DNA of 12,885 nucleotides from an uncultured Collinsella sp. Its GTDB lineage: Bacteria > Actinomycetota > Coriobacteriia > Coriobacteriales > Coriobacteriaceae. Position numbers and translations under genes: made by a program. Positions 7,087 through 12,174 of this stretch are shown one piece after another (the first letter of the stretch is position 1; the number at the start of each line of letters is the position of its first letter). The notes under the pieces are model-generated. The model searched no databases. It was not told the DNA's origin and worked only from the letters and a program-made list of their open reading frames with translations. The stretch is from assembly GCA_900547345.1 (NCBI GenBank), contig URGG01000054.1, positions 1 through 12,885 on the forward strand, written 5' to 3'.

Positions 7087-7623
7087 ATGTCCGATGCCGT
7101 TCGTGCCGAGAAAGTCGCGCGCGAAGTAGACCATGCTGCCCGTCAACTGGCACAGGCGGGCCGTCTGGACCTGACGCGCGAGTTTATCCAGCATGGCGAC
7201 GTGACGGTCTATGCACATGTGACTTCGGTAGCGCGGGCGAGTCTGTCCTTTGCCGAGCACTTGGGCCGTGCTGGCATTTCGGTCGACCGTGCTTCGTTGT
7301 TGCGCGGGGCCCTGCTGCACGATTACTTTCTCTATGACTGGCACGATCCCGACCCAAGCCATCGGCTGCATGGCTTTCGCCACCCGTTTTTTGCTCTGGC
7401 GCGTGCCGAGGAAGATTTTGAGCTGACGTCGCGCGAACGGAATATTATCGTGCGGCATATGTTTCCGCTGGTGCCGGTGCCGCCGACGTGTCGTGAGGCT
7501 TGGATTGTGTGCCTGGCGGATAAATGGTGTGCTCTGCGCGAGACAGTCGTCGGCCGCCTGCCGCGCAAGGACGGGGCGGACGATAGCGTGAGTAAAGCAT
7601 CGAGTGAAAAGAGGAGAGGGTAG
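7087..7623 (+). CDS. HD-domain metal-dependent phosphohydrolase family protein
   Basis: 178 aa. The metal-ligand pattern of the HD superfamily is visible: His44 in VYAHVTSVA, the His78-Asp79 doublet in LLRGALLHDYFLYDW, His124 in IIVRHMFP and Asp145 in CLADKW. Members hydrolyse phosphate esters of nucleotides or other small molecules in the cytoplasm; the substrate of this small clade is not known to me. The ATG at 7087 is chosen over an in-frame ATG at 7015 because AAGGAGG (7076-7082) lies directly before it and the extra 24 residues look non-conserved. The last 20 residues are polar and probably disordered. It is followed after 3 bp by the CmpB-family gene, and I recall the same pairing elsewhere, so the two probably work together. 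Confidence 0.85.
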   Translation: MSDAVRAEKVAREVDHAARQLAQAGRLDLTREFIQHGDVTVYAHVTSVARASLSFAEHLGRAGISVDRASLLRGALLHDYFLYDWHDPDPSHRLHGFRHPFFALARAEEDFELTSRERNIIVRHMFPLVPVPPTCREAWIVCLADKWCALRETVVGRLPRKDGADDSVSKASSEKRRG

Positions 7624-7626
7624 ACG

Positions 7627-8646
7627 GTGGAAACCGTGATTGATATGGCGCTTGGCGGCGCGACGCTTGCCGCCTGCCCACTCTCGGCACTGGTGCTCTC
7701 GTTTGCCTTTTACGGGTTTTGCGGTTGGGCATGGGAGTCGACAGTATGCGCCATGCTCAATCACGGACGATTTGCCAACAGTGGCTTTTTGCTGGGGCCG
7801 TGCTGCCCCATCTATGGCGCGGGCGGCATTGCCTGCTGGCTGCTGTTGCGTGGGATTCCGGATGCCTCGAGCCAGTTTGTCGCTGCAGCGCTCGTATGCA
7901 GCGTGATTGAGTACAGCGTAGGCGTGCTGCTGGAAAAAACAACGGGCGCTCGCTTTTGGGACTATTCGCACCTGCCGTTTAACCTGCACGGACGCATCTG
8001 TCTGTACTGGGCATGCGCGTTTGGCTTGGGTGCGTTGTGCATTTGTCGTTTAGTGGAGCCGGCATTGCTGGGGCTGCTTGGCCATCTGCCAGTGCTGATT
8101 GTGCGGTTGTCCGCCTTTATCGTCGCGGTCGCGATGATGGTCGACGCGGTGTGCTCGTTGGCGAGCTGGCGCCGCCTGTCCGATCAGCTGGAGCGCGTTC
8201 GGGCCGACCTTGCCGACCGCATCAACGAGTCGCTTGCCGATGCGTCCGACTCTATGCTCGAACGTATTCCCGATTCGGCAATCGACTCGGTGGCACAGAC
8301 GCACATCCGTAGCCGTGCCGTTAACGCGTGGCTGGCCGAGCTGGGTGACACCGCGCTCGATGCCCTGCGCGAGAAGGCTTCGATGCCGACGTTTATCGCG
8401 GATGGTGCTCGCGGCCTGGCGCTTGCCGCCCGCCGCGTGGCCGATGCCGCGCCGAGCATGCCGCGTCCGTCGCTCAGTCGTCGCCTTGCCGGCAAGCGCA
8501 TGAGCCGCCCGGTGCCGAGCGTGTCACTCAGCCGCCGCGACCTGCGCTTCTTCAATGCCTTCCCGCGCTTGCGTATCAACCGCTACGAGGGCGTCATCCG
8601 AGCTACCGACCTTCGTGACCGAGCCCGCGAGCTGTTCCGCCACTAG
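7627..8646 (+). CDS. CmpB-family (putative ABC transporter type IV) membrane protein with long C-terminal tail
   Basis: 339 aa, GTG start at 7627, with GAGGAGAGG at 7611-7619 and only 3 bp after the HD gene stop. The N-terminal half (about residues 17-180) has four to five membrane segments and the signature blocks of PF06541: FYGFCGWAWESTV (28-40), GFLLGPCCPIYGAGG (53-67) and WDYSHLPFNLHGRICL (111-126). The second half (about 180-339) is soluble, helical and Arg/Asp/Ala-rich (SDQLERVRADLADRINESL), ending in basic segments likely on the cytoplasmic side. Despite the family name no ATPase is encoded nearby, so transport is unproven. A membrane platform for the HD enzyme is an alternative. Confidence 0.82.
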   Translation: METVIDMALGGATLAACPLSALVLSFAFYGFCGWAWESTVCAMLNHGRFANSGFLLGPCCPIYGAGGIACWLLLRGIPDASSQFVAAALVCSVIEYSVGVLLEKTTGARFWDYSHLPFNLHGRICLYWACAFGLGALCICRLVEPALLGLLGHLPVLIVRLSAFIVAVAMMVDAVCSLASWRRLSDQLERVRADLADRINESLADASDSMLERIPDSAIDSVAQTHIRSRAVNAWLAELGDTALDALREKASMPTFIADGARGLALAARRVADAAPSMPRPSLSRRLAGKRMSRPVPSVSLSRRDLRFFNAFPRLRINRYEGVIRATDLRDRARELFRH

Positions 8647-8689
8647 CCGGGACGGGCGCGCTCACGGCTTCCTTGCTCGCGTATTTCCC

Positions 8690-8764
8690 GTTCGTTTCGC
8701 GTCCGTTGCCGCGCCGTTTCCAAGATTGCGGCACCGTTTCCATTCGACAACGCAGCGTTTAACA
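8690..8764 (+). promoter_or_regulatory. Four regularly spaced CGTTT boxes upstream of amt
   Basis: CGTTTC at 8693, 8715 and 8735 and CGTTTA at 8756, spaced 22, 20 and 21 bp, i.e. about two helical turns each. The middle two are part of a 12-bp direct repeat, GCGCCGTTTCCA (8711-8722) and GCACCGTTTCCA (8731-8742). GTTTC is the complement of GAAAC, one half-site of the actinobacterial nitrogen regulator GlnR. The array is 81 bp before the amt start. No convincing -10/-35 was found. Confidence 0.35.
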
Positions 8765-8844
8765 ACGCCGTATCTGGTCTACACCAGTTGCCCCTCGGCC
8801 GCATTATGGGCGCCGACAACGTTCATGCGATCAAGGGGGAGCGA

Positions 8845-10122
8845 ATGTACGATACGGGATCGACAACGTTTATGCTCATCTGCACCATGCTCGTGTTTTT
8901 AATGACACCGGGTCTGGCGTTTTTCTATGGCGGCCTGTCCAGGCGCAAAAATGTCATCAACACCATGCTTATGTGCTTTGGCGCCATTGGCCTGGTTGGT
9001 GTGCTGTGGATTGTTGCCGGCTGGTCGCTGGCCTACGGCGGCGACGGTTCCAGCCCGTTTATTGGAGGCCTTGACCAGCTGCTGTGCCTGCCGGTACTCA
9101 ACCAGGTGTTGCAGGCGGCCGAGGGCAATGCTGCGGACGGTGCCGCCTACCCTCAGATCATCAACATCGCCTTCCAGATGGCGTTTGCCATGATCACGGC
9201 TGCTATCGTCACGGGCAGCCTGGCCGGCCGCGTTAAGTTCGGTGCCATGACGGCCTTCCTGGGCATTTGGCTGCTTGTGGTCTATGCGCCGCTTGCCCAC
9301 ATGGTTTGGGGCGGCGATGGCTCCTTTATCGGTGACATGATCGGCGCACTCGACTTTGCCGGCGGCGACGTGGTGCACATTTCGTCCGGTCTTACCGGCC
9401 TGATCCTCTGCTTAATGCTTGGCCGTCGTCGCGGCTTTGGCATGGTGAGCTACCGTCCACATAACGTGCCGTTTGTGGCGTTAGGCGCCGGCCTGCTTTG
9501 GTTTGGCTGGTTTGGCTTTAACGGCGGCAGCGAGTTTAAGGCCGACGCCGTGGCGGCGCTCGCCATCCTCAACACCGTGACGGCTAGCGCGGCGGGCATG
9601 GTCTCGTGGCTTGCCGTCGAGCGCGTGCACACCGGTCGCCCCACGCTGGTGGGCGCCAGCACCGGTCTGGTTGCGGGCCTTGTGGTGGTCACGCCGGGTG
9701 CGGGCTTTGTCGAGCCGTGGGCGGCGCTGGTCATGGGCCTGATCGTATCTCCCGTCTGCTACCTGGCCATCAGCCATCTTAAGACCAAATTTGGCTACGA
9801 CGATGCGCTCGACGCGTTTGGCTGCCACGGCATCGGTGGCATCCTGGGCGGCGTGCTCACGGGGCTGTTCTGCGTGCCGGAGCTCTCGTGGACCGGTAAG
9901 GGCGGCCTGTTCTACACGGGCGATGTCTCGCTGCTCATCTCGCAGATTTTGGGCATTGTGGTGACAGTCGCTATTGTACTGGTGCTCGACTTGGTGATCG
10001 CCGCGGTGGTCAAGGCGCTGTTCTACGGCAGCCTGCGTGTGGACGAGGCCGATGAGGCGCTGGGCCTGGATGCGAGTCAGCACGGCGAGAGCGCCTACCC
10101 TTCGTTCTCCGGACTCGATTAG
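8845..10122 (+). CDS. amt: Ammonium transporter (Amt/MEP/Rh family)
   Basis: 425 aa from the ATG at 8845, preceded by GGGGGAG (8835-8841). An in-frame ATG at 8788 would add 19 polar residues and has no ribosome site. The eleven-helix channel is complete, with the family signature FFYGGLSRRKNVINTM (26-41). Residues matching E. coli AmtB function are present: periplasmic Phe gate Phe114 (QMAFAMIT) and Phe225 (GWFGFNGGS), Asp170 in LDFAGG, and the twin pore histidines His178 (VVHISSG) and His328 (CHGIGGI). The channel conducts ammonium/ammonia across the cytoplasmic membrane. The PII gene downstream is its expected cytoplasmic gatekeeper. The tail after the last helix (about 397-425) is short and acidic, with no fused domain. 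Confidence 0.95.
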   Translation: MYDTGSTTFMLICTMLVFLMTPGLAFFYGGLSRRKNVINTMLMCFGAIGLVGVLWIVAGWSLAYGGDGSSPFIGGLDQLLCLPVLNQVLQAAEGNAADGAAYPQIINIAFQMAFAMITAAIVTGSLAGRVKFGAMTAFLGIWLLVVYAPLAHMVWGGDGSFIGDMIGALDFAGGDVVHISSGLTGLILCLMLGRRRGFGMVSYRPHNVPFVALGAGLLWFGWFGFNGGSEFKADAVAALAILNTVTASAAGMVSWLAVERVHTGRPTLVGASTGLVAGLVVVTPGAGFVEPWAALVMGLIVSPVCYLAISHLKTKFGYDDALDAFGCHGIGGILGGVLTGLFCVPELSWTGKGGLFYTGDVSLLISQILGIVVTVAIVLVLDLVIAAVVKALFYGSLRVDEADEALGLDASQHGESAYPSFSGLD

Positions 10123-10226
10123 CAGCTTCCCCAAGCACCGCACCTCGGCCTTCAATCGTCGTTTGCGTACCTTAAGTACGCGGCACTCCTCTTTCAGGCC
10201 GATCTGCGGCACTTGGGAAACCTGCT
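10121..10226. repeat. Composite inverted repeat between amt and the PII gene
   Basis: Outer arms 10121-10142 (AGCAGCTTCCCCAAGCACCG...) and 10205-10226 are complementary at about 17-18 of 22 positions. A nested 7-bp stem TCGGCCT/AGGCCGA (10145-10151, 10196-10202) and a central stem GCGTAC-cttaa-GTACGC (10165-10181) lie inside. The repeat begins on the last two bases of the amt stop codon. The RNA could form a long branched hairpin that ends or processes the amt transcript. Confidence 0.75.
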
Positions 10227-10263
10227 AAGACCTGTTAGTTGCACTTATCTGATCTACAAGGTT

Positions 10264-10287
10264 GGTCTGTGGCACCTGGAAAACCCG
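10264..10287 (+). repeat. Degenerate second copy of the composite repeat's right arm
   Basis: GGTCTGTGGCACCTGGAAAA... (10264-10287) matches 10201-10224 at about 19 of 24 positions in direct orientation. It looks like a decayed partial copy of the same element, just before the PII ribosome site. Confidence 0.55.
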
Positions 10288-10335
10288 TGTCATGTGAAGG
10301 ACAATTCATTTCCTTGATAAAGGGAGGAATTCACT

Positions 10336-10674
10336 ATGAAGAAGATTACGGCGATCGTTCGTACCGAGAAGCTTGAGGTTCTTAAAGACGCGCTGTTTGC
10401 TGCCGATGTTCGCGGTATGACTATCAACCAGGTGCAGGGCTGCGGCTCACAGCATGGCTGGAAGGAATACGTGCGCGGCAACGAGTTGCTTGTCAACACG
10501 ATCCCTAAGGTGCAGTTCACCCTTATCTGCGCCGATGAGCACGTCGATGGCATTGCCGACATCATCTGCAACGCCGCCCGCACCGGAGCCGTCGGCGATG
10601 GCAAGATCTGGGTCGAGCCGGTCGAGGAAGTTATCCGCATCCGTACCGGCGAACACGGCCCCGCCGCGGTGTAG
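10336..10674 (+). CDS. glnK: PII nitrogen signal protein (GlnB/GlnK family)
   Basis: 112 aa, standard PII length; trimeric cytoplasmic sensor of ATP/ADP and 2-oxoglutarate that plugs Amt when nitrogen is plentiful. Conserved: the N-terminal strand MKKITAIVRTEKLEVLKDAL, Gln39 of the T-loop, Lys58 (IPKV), GDGK with Lys90 (87-90) and the ATP-binding RIRTG (Arg101, Arg103). The T-loop is unusual: GSQHGWKEYVRGNELLV has Leu51 where Tyr51 is uridylylated or adenylylated in other bacteria, and Asn49 where cyanobacteria phosphorylate Ser49. So no known covalent switch is available. Tyr45 is the only T-loop tyrosine. AGGGAGG (10321-10327) supports the start. The symbol glnK follows from amt linkage. 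Confidence 0.93.
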   Translation: MKKITAIVRTEKLEVLKDALFAADVRGMTINQVQGCGSQHGWKEYVRGNELLVNTIPKVQFTLICADEHVDGIADIICNAARTGAVGDGKIWVEPVEEVIRIRTGEHGPAAV

Positions 10675-10690
10675 GACAATCTTTCGCCTG

Positions 10691-10720
10691 ACGGGCGCGC
10701 CTCTCTTGGGGCGCGCCCGT
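10691..10720 (+). terminator. Terminator after the PII gene
   Basis: A perfect 11-bp GC-rich stem (ACGGGCGCGCC at 10691-10701 with GGCGCGCCCGT at 10710-10720) has an 8-nt loop. It is followed by a weak T-containing run (TCTCGTCT). Confidence 0.8.
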
Positions 10721-10733
10721 TCTCGTCTACAAT
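10706..10733 (+). promoter_or_regulatory. Possible promoter of the HAD phosphatase gene
   Basis: TTGGGG (10706-10711), a 16-bp spacer and TACAAT (10728-10733), a good -10. The -35 lies inside the preceding terminator hairpin. The leader would be only about 17 nt long before the start codon. Confidence 0.35.
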
Positions 10734-10755
10734 ATCGTGCAGACGAAGGAGAGGC

Positions 10756-11619
10756 ATGCCCATGATCAAGATGTTTGCGAGTGACTTAGACGGAACGCTG
10801 CTGAACGCCCTGCACGAGGCGGATGGGACCATCCGCCGTGCCATTCGCGAGCTGACCGAGGCTGGCCTGCATGTGGTTCCCGCGACCGGACGCTCGACGC
10901 TGCCGGTCGGCGAGCATGGCTTTACGGGCCTGACGCTTGACGCCTGCTGCTCCAACGGATCCATCGTGCGCGACAGTCATGGCGAGGTGCTCAAGACCTG
11001 GACCATCGACCCGCAGGTTACCGAGGAACTGCTCAAGGCGTTCCCGGACATTTGCTTCGACTGCTCCACGCCCGACGGCATGTTTTCGAGCGGGTCGTTC
11101 GAGATGCACCAGGCGGGTTTTAAGAAGGACAGCCCTATCAAGCGCATCGTGATGCGCGGCATGCGCGCGCGTGGCGGGTATCACGAGGAGCAGTATTTCG
11201 ATCAGTCGATCGGCGACATCCTGCGTCATGACGTGTGTAAGATCAACTGCCGCGTGACCTCGCCCGAGCTAGAGCGCGACCTTAAGGCCTATTTGGCCGA
11301 GCGCTCGGACCGCGTGGTCAACGCGCCGTTCGATCCGGTGATGTTCGAGATCACGGATGTGGCGTGCAACAAGGGCGAGAGCGTGGCCTGGCTGGCGGGT
11401 TACTACGGTATTGCCGAGGACGAGGTCGCGGTCTATGGAGACGGCGGCAACGACATTGCCATGCTCAAGCGTTTCCGCCACAGCTACGCGACCAAAAACG
11501 CAAGCGATGCAGCCAAGGCCGCCGCGAGCGCGACCATCGGCAGCTGCATGGTCCATGCCGTCCCCAAACACATGCTCGCCATCATGCATAAGCAGGACTC
11601 CCACACCGTCATCGAATAA
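10756..11619 (+). CDS. Cof-type HAD-IIB family phosphatase
   Basis: 287 aa. Motif I DLDGTLL with nucleophile Asp10 and Asp12, motif II Thr44 in PATGRST, Lys206 in CNKGESV (motif III) and motif IV GDGGNDIAML (228-237). These are all the residues needed for Mg-dependent phosphate-ester hydrolysis. The cap domain between motifs II and III identifies subclass IIB, whose members act on sugar phosphates, FMN or pyridoxal phosphate; the substrate cannot be told from sequence. GAAGGAGAGG (10745-10754) serves either the ATG at 10756 or the one at 10762. The latter gives MIKMFASDLDGT, the more usual family N-terminus, with better spacing. It is a single gene with its own probable promoter and the palindromic terminator just after it. 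Confidence 0.9.
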   Translation: MPMIKMFASDLDGTLLNALHEADGTIRRAIRELTEAGLHVVPATGRSTLPVGEHGFTGLTLDACCSNGSIVRDSHGEVLKTWTIDPQVTEELLKAFPDICFDCSTPDGMFSSGSFEMHQAGFKKDSPIKRIVMRGMRARGGYHEEQYFDQSIGDILRHDVCKINCRVTSPELERDLKAYLAERSDRVVNAPFDPVMFEITDVACNKGESVAWLAGYYGIAEDEVAVYGDGGNDIAMLKRFRHSYATKNASDAAKAAASATIGSCMVHAVPKHMLAIMHKQDSHTVIE

Positions 11620-11620
11620 T

Positions 11621-11647
11621 GCGACAAAGGGACAGTCCCTTTGTCGC
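11621..11647. terminator. Palindromic repeat acting as terminator of the HAD gene
   Basis: 13-bp perfect arms GCGACAAAGGGAC and GTCCCTTTGTCGC around a single central A, 2 nt after the HAD stop codon. No long T-run follows. It is related to the palindrome at 12054-12082. Confidence 0.65.
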
Positions 11648-11669
11648 GGGGGCCTGTGTTCTTGGAATA

Positions 11670-11683
11670 CGAACATATATTCG
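11670..11683. promoter_or_regulatory. SOS-box-like (LexA) palindrome over the small-peptide promoter
   Basis: CGAACATATATTCG differs at one position from the palindrome CGAACATATGTTCG, which fits the Gram-positive LexA/DinR box (CGAAC-N4-GTTCG core). It sits inside a larger inverted repeat, ATACGAA (11667-11673) and TTCGTAT (11680-11686), covering the -35 zone of the extended -10 promoter that follows. LexA control is an inference. Confidence 0.45.
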
Positions 11684-11700
11684 TATATATAACTAGGCTC

Positions 11701-11709
11701 TGGTAGAAT
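11701..11709 (+). promoter_or_regulatory. Extended -10 promoter of the small-peptide gene
   Basis: TGG directly before TAGAAT (11704-11709) forms an extended -10 element, so a good -35 is not required; TTCGTA (11680-11685) is the only candidate. Transcription would start at about 11716, giving a leader of about 58 nt. Confidence 0.55.
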
Positions 11710-11738
11710 CGGTATCGTTGACGGCAGTTCCATGTGCC

Positions 11739-11773
11739 GGGCAGCGCCCTCCATCTGATGGGAGGTGATGCCC
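11739..11773 (+). promoter_or_regulatory. Leader hairpin that sequesters the ribosome-binding site
   Basis: CCTCC (11748-11752) pairs with the Shine-Dalgarno GGAGG (11761-11765), extended by AT/AT inside the loop. GGGCA (11739-11743) pairs with TGCCC (11769-11773), so the first ATG (11768) is also in the stem. Translation would need this structure to open. Confidence 0.55.
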
Positions 11774-11899
11774 ATGACCGATTTGATTGATTTCGTGAGG
11801 CTTCTGACTGCTTTGGTCTCGTTCTTCACGGCGCTTGTCGGCCTTTCCGAGGCACTCAAGCAGCGTTCGAAGCGCAACAGAAGGGGTCGCCGCCGCTAA
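11774..11899 (+). CDS. 41-residue single-helix basic peptide, candidate type I toxin
   Basis: The sequence runs MTDLIDFVRLLTALVSFF, then TALVGLSEALKQ, and ends RSKRNRRGRRR. Residues 3-27 form one hydrophobic, partly amphipathic helix long enough to span a membrane; the last 13 residues carry nine Arg/Lys. This layout (short helix, charged tail, no other domain) is that of membrane-acting type I toxins such as Fst, TxpA or TisB, but I recognise no specific family. GGAGG (11761-11765) is 8 nt from the ATG at 11774 and only 2 nt from the in-frame ATG at 11768, so 11774 is preferred (the longer form has 43 aa). The stop codon lies in the loop of a hairpin. The flanking promoters, repeats and leader structure support a real regulated gene. 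Alternatives are a small membrane-protein regulator or a non-coding RNA. Confidence 0.55.
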   Translation: MTDLIDFVRLLTALVSFFTALVGLSEALKQRSKRNRRGRRR

Positions 11900-11911
11900 G
11901 GCGTTGACCCC
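11883..11911. terminator. Hairpin at the 3' end of the peptide gene, possibly shared by two convergent RNAs
   Basis: GGGGTC (11883-11888) pairs with GACCCC (11906-11911). Inside, CGCC (11891-11894) pairs with GGCG (11900-11903) around the loop GCTAA that holds the stop codon. T-runs are poor on both sides, so termination may be inefficient. Confidence 0.45.
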
Positions 11912-11961
11912 CTAATGCAAACAACGGCGCTGCCCAGCTTTCCAGAACTTGGGCTGCCGTC
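11883..11961 (-). ncRNA. Predicted antisense RNA convergent with the small-peptide mRNA
   Basis: From the minus-strand promoter at 11968-11996, transcription should begin near 11961 and run toward the shared hairpin, giving about 80 nt. The RNA would begin GACGGCAG and fold into a stem (ACGGC with GCCGT, then GCCCA with TGGGC). It overlaps the 3' end of the peptide mRNA. Its existence is inferred from promoter and structure only. Confidence 0.4.
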
Positions 11962-11967
11962 GACACT

Positions 11968-11996
11968 ATTCTACCCACGAATGACATTTTGAACAA
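11968..11996 (-). promoter_or_regulatory. Promoter of the predicted antisense RNA
   Basis: On the minus strand: TTGTTC (11991-11996), a 17-bp spacer, TAGAAT (11968-11973). The -10 hexamer is identical to that of the convergent peptide promoter, and both are preceded by GG. Confidence 0.6.
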
Positions 11997-12053
11997 TCGG
12001 CAATGCCGCTCCAAAAGCCAGGCACAACTGGCACAACCTAGGCGGTCGCTGAA

Positions 12054-12082
12054 TGTGACAAAGAGGCTGTCTCTTCGTCACA
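12054..12082. repeat. Palindromic repeat related to the one at 11621
   Basis: TGTGACAAAGAG (12054-12065) and CTCTTCGTCACA (12071-12082) are complementary with one mismatch and have a 5-nt loop. It shares the GACAAAG...CTTyGTC pattern with the palindrome at 11621-11647. Confidence 0.7.
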
Positions 12083-12108
12083 TCCCAAATATTGCCTTTA
12101 CGTGTTGA

Positions 12109-12153
12109 TGCACACGGTGTGCAATAATACTCGCACTGTGCAATAGCGCACAG
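12109..12153. promoter_or_regulatory. Operator-like palindromes before the TetR gene
   Basis: TGCACACGGTGTGCA (12109-12123, 7-bp arms around one G) overlaps the -35-like TTGATG (12105-12110). CTGTGC/GCACAG (12136-12141, 12148-12153) follows. TGTGCAATA occurs twice (12118-12126 and 12137-12145), 19 bp apart. Size and place fit autorepression by the TetR-family protein. The -10 is not clearly assignable. Confidence 0.5.
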
Positions 12154-12174
12154 GCTGAGTAACAAGGAGGACGC

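Noticed and set aside
6868..7989. Minus-strand open frame of 373 codons across the divergent gap, HD gene and CmpB gene
   Set aside because: Crosses two well-supported plus-strand genes and an intergenic region, with an unnatural Arg/His/Gln-rich composition.
8788..8844. Upstream ATG of amt adding 19 residues
   Set aside because: No ribosome-binding site, and the added residues are polar and precede the normal Amt N-terminal helix; the ATG at 8845 has GGGGGAG.
9481..10212. Minus-strand open frame of 243 codons opposite amt
   Set aside because: Complement of a complete Amt channel gene and of the composite repeat; no family features.
11667..11975. Fst/par-type direct-repeat antitoxin pairing
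   Set aside because: The shared blocks are inverted, not direct, so the 5' ends of the two RNAs are alike, not complementary; only overlap at the 3' end or intramolecular 5'-3' pairing can work.
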